Positions 34,822 to 44,838 are shown, counted from the stretch's first letter. The stretch: DNA of 64,000 nt from Fervidibacter sp032160945 (GCA_032160945.1 JAVHTL010000002.1); one strand, 5' to 3'. Translations and numbers: made by a program. The notes: a model not told the origin generated them from the sequence alone.

Positions 34822-35061
34822 ATGAGTAGGTCAGAATGGTTTGAGACGGCGATAATTTTTGCAGCGTTGGCTTTGCTTTGGGTTCCAATCTTGGGATTGC
34901 AGCAGTGGTGGCTTAAAGTTGCCCTTTGGGCTTGCCTGCCTGTTCTTCTGTGGATTGCTTGGAGGCGATGGCAAAAGTTCAATGAAGCGCTAAAAAGCAT
35001 CCAGCGAGAAGACGAAATTTTCCGCCCACTACCACCAGACATGGACAAACGCTTGAAGTAG
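34822..35061 (+). CDS. Small two-helix membrane protein
   Basis: A 79-aa protein with two hydrophobic segments (residues about 7-25 and 30-46, Trp-rich) followed by a charged tail (R-R-W-Q-K-F-N-E-A-L-K). No family recognised. AAGGAG ribosome site, start ATG 34822. It lies 65 bp upstream of the bifunctional nuclease gene and probably shares its transcript. Confidence 0.6.
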   Translation: MSRSEWFETAIIFAALALLWVPILGLQQWWLKVALWACLPVLLWIAWRRWQKFNEALKSIQREDEIFRPLPPDMDKRLK

Positions 35062-35126
35062 CATCCTGCGCTAACAGTTGCCATAATGGCAGTGGACGAA
35101 GAAAACAAAAAGCGAGGGTGATAAAA

Positions 35127-35612
35127 ATGCTTGAGGTTAAAGTTGAAACTGTCGCTCAAGATTTGCTCAACCGACCAGTCGTCGTCTTGCGCGAGCCGGA
35201 AAGCAATCGCATCTTACCCATCTGGATCGGACAAGCAGAGGCATGGGCAATTGCCTTAGAGTTGCGTGGCGAGAAACCACCACGACCACTCACTCATGAC
35301 TTGATGCGCAACATGTTGGAGCAACTTGGTGTCAGGGTTATCAGGGTTGTCATCCATGATTTGATTGACAGCACCTATTACGCTACGATTTTCCTTGAGC
35401 ACAACGACAAACTTCATGAAATAGATTCTCGCCCCAGCGACGCTTTGGCACTTGCCTTGCGAACCGATGCCCCAATCTACATTACAGGCAATGTCATTGA
35501 ATCGCTAATGGATTTGAGCATGGAGGATGAAGAGAGCGAGAGGAACGACCTTGAGAGATTCCGAAGGCTCATGCAACAACTTGAAGAGGAAACAGGAGAT
35601 GAACCTCATTAA
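35127..35612 (+). CDS. Bifunctional nuclease (DUF151) family protein
   Basis: A 161-aa protein of the BFN/DUF151 family. Signature elements: L-P-I-W-I-G-Q-A-E-A-W-A-I-A near residue 30 and the D-S-R-P-S-D-A-L-A-L-A-L-R core near residue 105. Members have reported DNase and RNase activity. GAGGGTGAT precedes ATG 35127; GTG 35118 lies inside that site. Its stop overlaps the convergent oxidoreductase gene by 4 bp. Confidence 0.88.
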   Translation: MLEVKVETVAQDLLNRPVVVLREPESNRILPIWIGQAEAWAIALELRGEKPPRPLTHDLMRNMLEQLGVRVIRVVIHDLIDSTYYATIFLEHNDKLHEIDSRPSDALALALRTDAPIYITGNVIESLMDLSMEDEESERNDLERFRRLMQQLEEETGDEPH

Positions 35613-36634
35613 GGGCTAAAACTTGCTTTTTCAAGTTTACGCCTAATGTCTTCCAAGTGAACTGTTTGCCCCGACTGCCAACTCATCCAAATAGCCTCAT
35701 GGACGAGCATTACCCTTAAGCCATCCTCAAAAGTCGCAAGAGGTTGAGCATCAGTTTCGCCTTGAACCCATGCAGAAAAGTGTTGGAGCATTCTGTCGGT
35801 CGTATCCGCACGAAGGATTTCTGTGCTAACCACATCGTTAACTCTTTCGTAAGTTCCGCTGGGCGTTGGAAGCCACTTGTTAATTTCAACTCCATTGCTC
35901 ACGATGCGTGCATTTCCTTTTTGACCCATGATTGCGTGAACTGATGGCATTCCCCAACCGCCCATGCTGCCATAAACAAGCCCTGTGAAATCACCAAACT
36001 CCAAAGTGGCGCAAAGTGTATCAATGGCTTCCGTTTCAGTGACGGCGTTGCGAGTTACGGTTGCAAAAACACTCTCTGGCTCCTTGCCGGCGACCCACAA
36101 AACCAAATCCAAATCGTGGGTCAAAAAATCAATGATACCAGCCCAAGGTTCAGGGCGAAGGTAATTTGGAGGCATAATGCCAGGGTTGCGGCTGGAGATG
36201 ATGAGCAACGGTTGCACCTCTTGCCCTAACTCTCGCCATTTTTGAAAAACTGGATAGAACCTCAACTGGTAGGAAATTGCACCGCAAATCCCTCTCACCT
36301 GTGCCAACCTTACAAGTTCCCATGCTTCTGCTGCTGAAGTCGTCATCATCTTTTCAAGCAGGACATGCTTACCATCCAAAATTGCCCTTCGTGCGATGCT
36401 GAAATGATGCTCAACTGCAGTAGCAACATAAACAGCGTCAATTTCTGTCTCCGCTAACATGTCGTCAAAGTTCCGAAAATATAGCACATTGAGTTGCTCG
36501 CCAACTTTTCTCGCCCTTGATTCGTCAACATCACAGACAGCAATCAATTCTACGCCAGAAAGTTGAGTCATCAGGTGGGCAACACTTGCACCACGCCCAC
36601 CACAACCTACAACTCCGAACCTAAGAGCATCCAT
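35609..36634 (-). CDS. Gfo/Idh/MocA family oxidoreductase
   Basis: A 341-aa NAD(P)-dependent dehydrogenase. The Rossmann motif G-V-V-G-C-G-G-R-G is at the N-terminus, with E-K-M-M-T-T in place of the usual E-K-P motif that holds the catalytic Lys (Lys retained). The family oxidises or epimerises sugars and inositols. The frame is open to 36757, but AAGGAGGATC (36639-36648) marks ATG 36634. Located downstream of the secreted FAD oxidoreductase on the same strand. Confidence 0.88.
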   Translation of the reverse strand: MDALRFGVVGCGGRGASVAHLMTQLSGVELIAVCDVDESRARKVGEQLNVLYFRNFDDMLAETEIDAVYVATAVEHHFSIARRAILDGKHVLLEKMMTTSAAEAWELVRLAQVRGICGAISYQLRFYPVFQKWRELGQEVQPLLIISSRNPGIMPPNYLRPEPWAGIIDFLTHDLDLVLWVAGKEPESVFATVTRNAVTETEAIDTLCATLEFGDFTGLVYGSMGGWGMPSVHAIMGQKGNARIVSNGVEINKWLPTPSGTYERVNDVVSTEILRADTTDRMLQHFSAWVQGETDAQPLATFEDGLRVMLVHEAIWMSWQSGQTVHLEDIRRKLEKASFSP

Positions 36635-36720
36635 TTTTGATCCTCCTTGTTTTGGGTTTGCCCCGTCACTTTTGACACACAAACTTGCTAAAATGTTTGA
36701 AGGCTTCCTTCGTTGAACTG

Positions 36721-39594
36721 TCACAAGTTCCACCAAAGCCGATAAAGCCAAATGCAAAGTTCGCTGCGAGTGATCGGTTCAGTGGGTTGAAAGTTGCGGA
36801 TGTCACATCGCTTGACGATTTCGCTATCGCTTGTTCCCAATAACGCTGCCAACCATCGCACCATATCGCCTTGAGTTGGTTTTTCGTTGGCTGTCCCGAA
36901 AGCATATGGGATTAGGCGGTGAATGAGTTCGGCAAAGCGATGCAGCATTTTGCGCGCAGCAACTTCGTCCACAAAATCGTTCGGTCTCGCTTCGTAAGTG
37001 TCAAAGAAGCCACGCACAGCGAAAAATTGAACTGCAGCGAATTCGTCCGTATTCGGCTGTGGCAGGTCGGTGAAGAAGGCAATGACTTGCCCTTGTTCCA
37101 AAAGCAGACGCTGCAATTTGTCAACAGGCACGGAACGGACTGAAGGGTTTTCGGGATTTTGGGTTAACGCCAAATGTGCCGCTGTCCCCGCTGCCTGTCC
37201 AAGCGCCATCCAAACAGGTTCAAGCCGAAGCGTCCCAAACCCAATGTGCGTTGCAGAGACTGCTCCGCAAACAAGCAAATTGTCAACCTGCTTTACTCGT
37301 TCCTCGTCCTCCGTCCCTCGCCCCGCCGTCACCATGACCCGATAAGGAACATGTGACGGGACAGTAATTTGAGGCAAGTAGAAAAAGCCTTCGTGAAGAT
37401 AAGGTTGATTTGGGTCTCGTGGTGTTGTTGCGTGGCTGTCTATCGGATACTCGGCAACGGCAATGCTATCTTCGTGCACGGGAGCGCGACGACCTTCAAA
37501 GACCGGGCGAGCATCGTGCTCAGTGAAAATGTATTCCCCGACAATTCTCCGAGCCTCGCGAACATACAACTGCGTAGGGAAATTTTCGTTTTCAACAAAC
37601 TCATCTGCAGCGAAACCCCAATGTTGTGCGGCAACGCGAAATTCGTTCGGCAAGCGAGGGTCAGTCTGAAGGAAGTAAAGCAAACCGATGATGTAATTGC
37701 GATGAGCACGAGCAATTTGCTCACGGCGATGCCAATCGGCTTCTGGGTAGTCGTAATTTGCACCGATAAAGTCCGTTGAGGCAAACGGTCCCGGAGTGTT
37801 GTTGGCGTCAAATTTCTCTTGCGGCAATTTGACAAGGCTAACGACTTCCATCGGATGCCACAGAATGCCTTCTCGCACTCGTTCAACAATTTCGGCGTAG
37901 AGGTTTGGGTCGTAATCAGGAGGTGCGGCGATGAGACTGCGGTTATCGGTTCGCTTGGTCAAATTGAGGCGGTAGTTGTAAGCCTGAACTTTTTTGTCGC
38001 CTTCGGGTTTGCCGAAAGTAATTTGTCGGTTGCGACTGTCCCAAAAAACTTCACCTGCATACTCCTCACCAAACTCGTGCCTACTCTCACGACCGACCCG
38101 ATAGGGGACTCCAGCCATCGCTGCCAAATCGCCTTCGTAAGTGGCGTCAATGAAAACTCGCCCGTTCATTCGCCATCGGATACCGCGATTTTTGTCAAGG
38201 AGTAAAACGGCATTGATGTTTGAACGATTGCCGAGGACAATGCCGACCAATTCTTGGCGCAAGCAGATGTGCAAGTTTGGAGTTTTGGCGAGCATGTGCT
38301 GAAAAACTTGCGAAGCGACTTTGGGCTCAAACAAGTAACCGTCACGACAAGCATGGTGCTGCGGTGAATTTTCACCGTAGGCTTGAGCGTAAAAGCGTTC
38401 AACTCGCCTCAAAAATTCAACGAACAAACCACCAGACGCTTGCCGATACCTTCGGTCAGTAGCCGATAATCCACCAGTCATCATCCCGCCGATGTGATTC
38501 GTTCTTTCAACGACTGCGACTTTATGTCCCAAACGAGCAGCGGAAATTGCAGCGGCAATTCCTGCAGGTGTCGCACCGATGACGACGACATCGTAGAGAC
38601 GGGACGAGGGACGCGGGACGAGGGGCGAAGTTTTAGGCAAAGGCATTGATGCATCCTGCCAAGACGGTAAACTTTCCTCAATCGGAGGGCGGTTCTCCTG
38701 AACCGCCGAAAAAGTAGTCTCAGACGGCGCTGTAAGAGCAGCGCCCTTCAAAGCCCCAACAGCGGTAACAAAGTAAGCGTAGGCTTCGCCGCTTTTCACA
38801 GTTGTGTCTGTCCAAGAAGTTTCGTTTGCTTTCACTTCAGCGACCAATTGACCTCTCCGATAAATGCGATAGGCGCGAATGTTTGAAGTCTCTGACGGTT
38901 GCCAATGCAATTGCAGGCGGTCATGACTTACTGGCACGACTTTCAAACTTTTGGGGGCATTGGGTAAGGTGCCGATGCGAATTTGAGGTTTGGTGACCTC
39001 AATCTCAGCGCCTGTCCCTTCCCCGTTGAAAAAGAAAAAGCAACTCAGTTGGGGAACAGGTGAGAGGAAAGGGAGGCTTTCTGAGGAAACTTGACGGTCG
39101 TTCAACCAAACTTTGAAAGCGCCGATGGTTGGATCAGCGACGATGCGAACTTTCTGCCACTCGTTAAATTGAAAAGGGGCAACCCTCAACCAAGAGAAAT
39201 TGCTTCGCCAAGTGAACCAATTGCCGAAATCCCGACGCATCAAAGAACCGTTGCCACCAAAAGTTAGCCTAACGGCTTCGTTTACCCAATGAGTAGGTGC
39301 GCCGTAACTTAACCCGAAACTAAGTCCGCGCTGACCTTTTGGTGGGGTTTTGACGAAGAAAGTGATTTCAACGGTTTGGCGAGTCGGTTCAAAGTGAAAA
39401 GCGAGGTAATGAGGGTTTTCGGTGCGTATCTTCGTTCGCCAACCTTCCATTGCCCCATCAGGGGCTGACAACTTCTCCCATAGCCATTGCGTTTCCATTA
39501 AAGGCGCCGGTAAGCCTTTCAAGTCAATTTCCGCTTGTGGCAATGCAATTGCGGGCAAAAACAAAATCAACGCTGTCAGAGTTAGCCTTTGCAC
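36721..39594 (-). CDS. Secreted multidomain FAD-dependent oxidoreductase with SLH-like C-terminus
   Basis: A 957-aa exported protein. Order: signal peptide (1-20); a jelly-roll, concanavalin-like domain (about 25-210); fibronectin type III (about 215-300); linker; FAD-dependent oxidoreductase domain (about 340-830) starting V-V-V-I-G-A-T-P-A-G-I-A-A-A with G-G-M-M-T-G-G-L; and a C-terminal region ending P-I-T-R-S-E-L-C-I-W-L that resembles an SLH repeat. Such FAD proteins are abundant in Armatimonadota- and Planctomycetota-type genomes with unknown substrates. The linker contains a 35-bp heptamer repeat. GTG start behind GAGGTGAGGAA. Confidence 0.85.
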   Translation of the reverse strand: MQRLTLTALILFLPAIALPQAEIDLKGLPAPLMETQWLWEKLSAPDGAMEGWRTKIRTENPHYLAFHFEPTRQTVEITFFVKTPPKGQRGLSFGLSYGAPTHWVNEAVRLTFGGNGSLMRRDFGNWFTWRSNFSWLRVAPFQFNEWQKVRIVADPTIGAFKVWLNDRQVSSESLPFLSPVPQLSCFFFFNGEGTGAEIEVTKPQIRIGTLPNAPKSLKVVPVSHDRLQLHWQPSETSNIRAYRIYRRGQLVAEVKANETSWTDTTVKSGEAYAYFVTAVGALKGAALTAPSETTFSAVQENRPPIEESLPSWQDASMPLPKTSPLVPRPSSRLYDVVVIGATPAGIAAAISAARLGHKVAVVERTNHIGGMMTGGLSATDRRYRQASGGLFVEFLRRVERFYAQAYGENSPQHHACRDGYLFEPKVASQVFQHMLAKTPNLHICLRQELVGIVLGNRSNINAVLLLDKNRGIRWRMNGRVFIDATYEGDLAAMAGVPYRVGRESRHEFGEEYAGEVFWDSRNRQITFGKPEGDKKVQAYNYRLNLTKRTDNRSLIAAPPDYDPNLYAEIVERVREGILWHPMEVVSLVKLPQEKFDANNTPGPFASTDFIGANYDYPEADWHRREQIARAHRNYIIGLLYFLQTDPRLPNEFRVAAQHWGFAADEFVENENFPTQLYVREARRIVGEYIFTEHDARPVFEGRRAPVHEDSIAVAEYPIDSHATTPRDPNQPYLHEGFFYLPQITVPSHVPYRVMVTAGRGTEDEERVKQVDNLLVCGAVSATHIGFGTLRLEPVWMALGQAAGTAAHLALTQNPENPSVRSVPVDKLQRLLLEQGQVIAFFTDLPQPNTDEFAAVQFFAVRGFFDTYEARPNDFVDEVAARKMLHRFAELIHRLIPYAFGTANEKPTQGDMVRWLAALLGTSDSEIVKRCDIRNFQPTEPITRSELCIWLYRLWWNL
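38596..38630 (-). repeat. Heptanucleotide repeat inside the FAD oxidoreductase gene
   Basis: Five tandem 7-bp units of consensus GACGAGG on the forward strand, with one or two changes in some units. Read on the reverse strand it encodes L-V-P-R-P-S-S in the linker between the FN3 and FAD domains. A matching array is in murE at 63858. Confidence 0.8.
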
Positions 39595-39630
39595 ACTTCC
39601 TCACCTCTTAAGTCCATCACATAAAAACGA

Positions 39631-39654
39631 GGGGCATGGTTTGACCCATGCCCC
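39631..39654 (-). terminator. Rho-independent terminator of the citrate synthase gene
   Basis: GGGGCATGG and CCATGCCCC pair over 9 bp with a 6-nt loop; on the reverse strand the stem is followed by TCG then TTTTT. It is 41 bp after the citrate synthase stop. Confidence 0.75.
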
Positions 39655-39694
39655 ATCGCCAGCACAAAACGCGAAGGTTTTACCTGACAAATTT

Positions 39695-40834
39695 TCAACC
39701 TCGCTGCTCAATGGGAACCCACTGCCGTTCCATTGGACCGACATAGTGGAGGAGCGGTCGCAATATTCGGTTATCGGAAAACTGCTCAATGATGTGGGTG
39801 ACCCAACCGATGATTCGTCCGATGGCGAAGATGGGGATGTAAAGGTCTGCTGGGATGCCGAGGTAGTGGTAGATACTACCCGCGTAGAAGTCAACATTGA
39901 CATAGATGCCTTTTGCCCTCAATGGCTCCATCGCCTTTTCAATGTTCTGCAGGATTTGGAATGTCTTGGGGTCGCCATACCTTTCTCCCAGCACCTTTGA
40001 GAGTTCACGCAAGTGACGGGCACGAGGGTCTTCGGTTTTGTAAACGCGATGACCAAAGCCCATAATTTTCTTCTTCGCTGCCAGTTGCTCTTGAACCCAT
40101 GTTTCCGCTCGTTCAGGTTCTCCGATTGCCTCAACCATTTCCATCACTGCTTCCGCTGCACCGCCATGAAGTGGTCCTTTCAAAGCGGAGATGGCTGCAA
40201 CAACTGCTGTGTGCATGTCTGCCAGAGTTGATGCAGCGACACGAGCAGCGAAAGCGGAGGCGTTGGAACTGTGTTCGGCGTGCAAGATAAAGTCAAGGTC
40301 CATCGCTCTGGCAGCGTCTGGGTCAGGTTCTTCACCCTTCAGCATCCAAAGGAAGTTGGCTGCGTGGCTTAAATCGTCGCGGGGCGGAACAGGTTCCAAA
40401 CCTTTGCGGATCCTTTCGTGAGCAGCAACGATTGTTGGGAATTGAGCGGTCAGGCGAATGGCTTTTCGGTAGTTCGCTTCCATTGACATGTCTTTGGCAT
40501 CGGGGTCAATGCAGCCCAGTGCGGAAATCGCTGTCCGAAGAACATCCATTGGGTGACCGTCTTTGAATGTTCGGATGATGTCAGTGACAATTGATGTCAA
40601 GGTTCTGTTCGCTTTCAATGCTGCATCAAATTCAGCCAATTCCTGCTTTGTCGGGAGTTTGTCATACAGGAGCAGGTAGCAAACTTCTTCGTAAGTGGCG
40701 TTGACTGCGAGGTCGTGAATGTTGTAGCCACGATAGAGTAGGATGCCTTTTTGACCGTCAATGTGGCAGATTTTCGTCGTGTCAAAATAAATTCCCTCCA
40801 AACCTTTGTGGATAACCACTTGTTCTGCCACCAT
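39695..40834 (-). CDS. gltA: Citrate synthase
   Basis: A 379-aa citrate synthase of the short, hexameric or dimeric prokaryotic type. Catalytic features: H-A-E-H-S-S-N-A-S near residue 205, G-P-L-H-G-G-A, and M-G-F-G-H-R-V-Y-K. It condenses oxaloacetate and acetyl-CoA; 2-methylcitrate synthase activity cannot be excluded from sequence alone. The frame is open back to 40897, but AAGGAGTGAGG marks ATG 40834. Directly downstream of rnpB on the same strand. Confidence 0.93.
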   Translation of the reverse strand: MVAEQVVIHKGLEGIYFDTTKICHIDGQKGILLYRGYNIHDLAVNATYEEVCYLLLYDKLPTKQELAEFDAALKANRTLTSIVTDIIRTFKDGHPMDVLRTAISALGCIDPDAKDMSMEANYRKAIRLTAQFPTIVAAHERIRKGLEPVPPRDDLSHAANFLWMLKGEEPDPDAARAMDLDFILHAEHSSNASAFAARVAASTLADMHTAVVAAISALKGPLHGGAAEAVMEMVEAIGEPERAETWVQEQLAAKKKIMGFGHRVYKTEDPRARHLRELSKVLGERYGDPKTFQILQNIEKAMEPLRAKGIYVNVDFYAGSIYHYLGIPADLYIPIFAIGRIIGWVTHIIEQFSDNRILRPLLHYVGPMERQWVPIEQRG

Positions 40835-40892
40835 TTTCCTCACTCCTTTCCCTCGGGATTTCTCGCGCAACAAAAAATTTACCACAAAAAAT

Positions 40893-41342
40893 GGCAAGGC
40901 GGGACTGTAAGCCGGCTTCTGTAGTGTCAGGGAAAACCCTGAACACTGGCGACCATTTCTCTAAGCGACCAACCCGGGGGCATCGGCGGGCAACCTGATA
41001 GCGCCCCCCTATTTGGTCTTGCTCCGGGCGGGGTTTACCCAGCCACGACCTCGCGGTCGTGCTGGTGGGCTCTTACCCCACCTTTTCACCCTTACCGTCA
41101 GGAAACGCAAACACCACAGCGGCTGGCAGCAAAAGCCGCAGTGCCGCTTGACCTGACGGCGGTATAGTTTCTGTGGCACTTTCCGAAGTTGCCCCAGCAT
41201 AAGCCAGAGCAACTTCCTCGCCTTGACTGGCGAACTTCCGTCGCCAGTCTTGACGAGCGCCCTGCCCTGTGGAGGCCGGACTTTCCTCAGGCAACATTGC
41301 CGTAAAGGCAATGTCACCTGCGGTCGCCCGTCCCGCCTTGCC
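40893..41342 (-). ncRNA. rnpB: RNase P RNA (bacterial type)
   Basis: About 450 nt on the reverse strand. The ends GGCAAGGCGGGAC and GTCCCGCCTTGCC form a perfect 13-bp P1 helix. CR-I GAGGAAAGTCCGG lies at 41276-41288 and the 3' ACAGAAGCCGGCTTAC near 40907-40922 gives CR-V and P4 partners. A T-run (TTTTTT) follows the 3' end. It is the catalytic RNA that matures the 5' ends of tRNAs. The gap between moxR and citrate synthase is fully explained by it. Confidence 0.95.
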
Positions 41343-41382
41343 ATTTGCTGCCAGCCAACATAAATTTTAACCTCAAACGCAA

Positions 41383-42384
41383 TTAAGGTTCGGGGACAGT
41401 TTGCAGAAGTCGGGAAATTATTTGCTCAGGTGAAACTCCATCTGCTTCCGCAGCGAAATTCAAAACCAACCTATGCCTCATAACAGGGTAAGCAACTACT
41501 CGGACATCTTCACAACTTGCAGCCGTTCGCCCGTAAAGCAAAGCCCTTGCCTTTGCGCCCAAAATCAGACCCTGAGACGCTCTTGGACCTGAACCCCATT
41601 GAACCCACTGTCGGATGAAATCAGGCGAATGTTTTTCTTTCGGTCTCGTTGCCCTAACAAGTTGAACAGCGTATTTGCCAACCCTTTCTGGGACAGGAAC
41701 TTTCCTGACCAAATCTTGCACTTCCAGCAATTCATCTCTGCCCATAACGACTTTCAGGTCAGGTTCGTAGGCAGAAGTCGTCAAGTGAACGATAGTTTCC
41801 TCTTCGCTTTCGGAAGGATAGTCAAGCACGACGCTGAACAAAAATCTGTCCAACTGCGCCTCAGGGAGTGGGTAAGTTCCTTCCATCTCAATCGGGTTTT
41901 GAGTTGCTAAGACAAAGAAAGGTTGAGGCAGGTCGTAAGTGCGACCGCCGACGGTGACTTTGCGCTCCTGCATCGCTTCCAATAGGGCAGATTGAGTTTT
42001 CGGTGGTGCTCTGTTGATTTCGTCGGCGAGGATGATGTTAGCGAAAATTGGTCCGGGCATGAACTCAAATTTGCGCCTTCCAGTTTCGGGGTCTTCTTGC
42101 AAAACATCTGTGCCTAAAATATCGCTCGGCATCAAGTCAGGCGTGAACTGAATCCTCTTGAAACTCAAATCCAAAACCCTTGCGAGAGTGCTGACAAGTA
42201 AAGTTTTGGCTAAACCGGGAACGCCAATCAGCAAGCAATGTCCTTTCGCCAAGAGAGCGATGAGCAATTGCTCAATGACTTGGGTTTGACCGACTATGAC
42301 TTTCCTCAGTTCGCCAACAATTACTTCCCGCAATTTAGCAACGCGTTCAACAGCCTGCAACTCATGAAGTTCTGTCTCGGTCAT
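41383..42384 (-). CDS. MoxR family AAA+ ATPase
   Basis: A 333-aa MoxR-type AAA+ protein. Walker A G-V-P-G-L-A-K-T-L, Walker B I-I-L-A-D-E-I-N-R, sensor A-T-Q-N-P-I-E, and E-A-Q-L-D-R-F. MoxR proteins act as chaperones for metal insertion or complex assembly, usually beside DUF58 and vWA proteins. Here those partners are separate (62324 and 49943). It follows pcrA by 82 bp on the same strand. Confidence 0.92.
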   Translation of the reverse strand: MTETELHELQAVERVAKLREVIVGELRKVIVGQTQVIEQLLIALLAKGHCLLIGVPGLAKTLLVSTLARVLDLSFKRIQFTPDLMPSDILGTDVLQEDPETGRRKFEFMPGPIFANIILADEINRAPPKTQSALLEAMQERKVTVGGRTYDLPQPFFVLATQNPIEMEGTYPLPEAQLDRFLFSVVLDYPSESEEETIVHLTTSAYEPDLKVVMGRDELLEVQDLVRKVPVPERVGKYAVQLVRATRPKEKHSPDFIRQWVQWGSGPRASQGLILGAKARALLYGRTAASCEDVRVVAYPVMRHRLVLNFAAEADGVSPEQIISRLLQTVPEP

Positions 42385-42466
42385 GACCTTTGGTCACCTC
42401 TTTGCTTTTCCGTGTGCTGTCAATTTTGCGCTCATAAAGGCATTGACGAAAGCAACGAATTCAAGT

Positions 42467-44761
42467 TTAAAGTTCAGGCTCTAAAGGTGCAAATTCAAGG
42501 GCTAATCGCTTCACGCCGACAGATGGGTCATCAAACTTAACGGTCACTATTGGCAACTTCTCATCGGGTTCAATCCCAACGATTGTCCCAGTGCCGAATT
42601 CTCGGTGCTTAACTTTCATCCCGATGCGAATTTGGTCAATCTGAAGGGAGTTTTTCAGTTCTCCGATTTGCTTTCTCTGGGTCAACAATTCTCCTACTTT
42701 CCGAACCAATGTGCCTTTTACGATTTCACGCCCATAGGGTTTCTGCGACGGGACGGAAGCAGGTTCTTTCATTTTCAAAAAGCCTTGAGGGGTGGGCACC
42801 CCACGCCACTCTTCAATTAAAGTCATCGGAACTTCGTTCAAAAACCTTGACGGCTCGGTGGGCGTATATTTGGCTTCGCCCCACCTTCCCGTCAGCCATC
42901 CTCTCCTTTGAGCATAGGTCAGGAAAGCGAAATCTTTTGCCCTCGTCAAAGCCACATAAAAAAGCCTTCTTTCCTCCTCAAGTTGCCATGCGTCATTAAG
43001 GCTTCTTGCATGTGGGAACAAACCTTCTTCCAAGCCAGTAACAAAGACGACGGTAAACTCTAAACCTTTTGCGCTGTGAGAAGTGATGAGAGTTACGATG
43101 TCACTTTGCCAATTGGCTTCATCTTGAGGTGAAAGGAGAGCCAATTGTTCCAGAAAGGGTTGAAGGGATTGAGATGCAGGCAAATCAGGAAATTGCCTTT
43201 CCGCAGCGGTTACTAATTGAGCCAAGTTTTCAAGTCGCTCTTGTGCCATGAATTGCCCTTCGGCTTGAGTGATGTAATCTGCGTATCCTGTAGCCTCAAC
43301 AATGCGCTGAATGAGTTGGGGCAGGGTCAAAGTTTCCATTTGAGCCTTGAGCAAGTTGATTAGGTCAACAAAACTTCTGACGGCGAAGCGAACCTTTGGG
43401 CTTAAAATGGAAAAAGCAGCATCGCTTGAAATCGCTTCCAAAATTGGGATGCCTTGCTTTATTGCCAATAAGCGCAACTTTTCCAAAGTCCTCTCACCGA
43501 TGCCCCTTGGAGGCAGGTTGATGATGCGGGTTAAACTCACTTCGTCGGCAGGGTTGATGAGAATTCTCAGGTAGGCTATCATGTCTTTGATTTCCTTGCG
43601 CTCATAAAAACGCAATGCCCCAACAACGCGATAGGGAATGCCCCATCGGATGAAAGTTTCCTCAAACGGTCTGGATTGAGCGTTGATGCGGTAAATGACT
43701 GCAAAATCGCTGTAACGATACTTGCCTTCACGAAACCACTCGTTCACGATGCTGGCAACGAATGCAGCCTCTTCGTGGTCATCTTGCGCTCTGAAAAGGA
43801 TGACTGGTTCACCGCCACCTTTAACTGCACGCAACCGCTTTTCATGCCTGTGCTTGTTGTGGCGAATAACATGCCAAGCAGTGTCAAGAATTGTCTGGGT
43901 TGAGCGGTAGTTGTTTTCCAGCGTGAAAATTTGGATGTCGGGGAAGCGCTTAGGGAGTTCAAGCATAAGCCTCACATCAGAACCTCTCCACGAGTAGATG
44001 TTCTGATCATCGTCGCCGATGACAAAGAGGTTTCTGTGTTTCTCAACCAAAAGCAATGTCAACTCGTGTTGCGGTCTGTTGACATCTTGATACTCGTCAA
44101 CGAGGACATGCAAAAAGCGAGTTTGATAATAGTCGGCGACATGGGGATGTTCACGGAGCATTTTGAGGGCAAGCCAGAGCAAATCGTCAAAGTCAACAGC
44201 CTTCGCCCGCTTGAGCGCTTCTTGGTAGCGACCATAGACTTTTGCGACGACTTGTTGGAACGGCGTTTCGGCGATTTCGGCAAATTCTTCAGGCGTTACC
44301 ATTTCTGTTTTCGCATCGCTGATGGCTGTGTGAAGGGCAGCGACAGAAAACCTGTCAGGGTCAATGTTGAGTTCCTTGAAAATGGCTTTGAGCAAACTTC
44401 GTTGGTCGTCTTCGTCGTAGATGACAAAATCGTTGGGTAGCCCGATAACTTGACCGTGTTGGCGCAACATTCTGGCACATGAGGAGTGAAAAGTTCCAAG
44501 CCACATTGGGTCAACGGCTTTACCCACCAAAGCCTCCAATCTCTGCCTTATTTCATCGGCAGCCTTGTTGGTGAATGTTACGGCAAAGATGCGATGGGGC
44601 GGAATTCGGTGAACCAAAAGCAAGTAAGCGATGCGGTATGTCAACACGCGGGTTTTGCCACTGCCTACTCCAGCAAAAACCATGATCGGACCGTTGGGCG
44701 ATGTCACCGCTTGCCGCTGCATTTCATCCAACTCGGAAAACAGCCTTTCCCAAACGCTCAT
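42467..44761 (-). CDS. pcrA: UvrD/PcrA-type DNA helicase
   Basis: A 764-aa superfamily 1A helicase. Motif I A-G-V-G-S-G-K-T (A-G-A-G in most relatives), Q motif ahead of it, motif II V-D-E-Y-Q-D-V-N, motif III D-D-D-Q-N-I-Y-S-W-R-G, motif V T-S-H-S-A-K-G-L-E-F, and motif VI V-A-L-T-R-A-K. The C-terminus ends in the Tudor-like domain (V-K-H-R-E-F-G-T-G-T-I) that binds RNA polymerase in PcrA. It unwinds DNA in repair and in clearing stalled transcription. Confidence 0.94.
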   Translation of the reverse strand: MSVWERLFSELDEMQRQAVTSPNGPIMVFAGVGSGKTRVLTYRIAYLLLVHRIPPHRIFAVTFTNKAADEIRQRLEALVGKAVDPMWLGTFHSSCARMLRQHGQVIGLPNDFVIYDEDDQRSLLKAIFKELNIDPDRFSVAALHTAISDAKTEMVTPEEFAEIAETPFQQVVAKVYGRYQEALKRAKAVDFDDLLWLALKMLREHPHVADYYQTRFLHVLVDEYQDVNRPQHELTLLLVEKHRNLFVIGDDDQNIYSWRGSDVRLMLELPKRFPDIQIFTLENNYRSTQTILDTAWHVIRHNKHRHEKRLRAVKGGGEPVILFRAQDDHEEAAFVASIVNEWFREGKYRYSDFAVIYRINAQSRPFEETFIRWGIPYRVVGALRFYERKEIKDMIAYLRILINPADEVSLTRIINLPPRGIGERTLEKLRLLAIKQGIPILEAISSDAAFSILSPKVRFAVRSFVDLINLLKAQMETLTLPQLIQRIVEATGYADYITQAEGQFMAQERLENLAQLVTAAERQFPDLPASQSLQPFLEQLALLSPQDEANWQSDIVTLITSHSAKGLEFTVVFVTGLEEGLFPHARSLNDAWQLEEERRLFYVALTRAKDFAFLTYAQRRGWLTGRWGEAKYTPTEPSRFLNEVPMTLIEEWRGVPTPQGFLKMKEPASVPSQKPYGREIVKGTLVRKVGELLTQRKQIGELKNSLQIDQIRIGMKVKHREFGTGTIVGIEPDEKLPIVTVKFDDPSVGVKRLALEFAPLEPEL

Positions 44762-44838
44762 CTTTGTTCACCTTTTGAACCAAAGTCCTGCAACATTGAA
44801 AGTCGGTTTGATAACCGAAGGCTAAAATTTCATGCGAT

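Noticed and set aside
40997..41344. Reverse ORFs between citrate synthase and moxR
   Set aside because: They lie within the RNase P RNA gene, whose helices and conserved segments explain the sequence.
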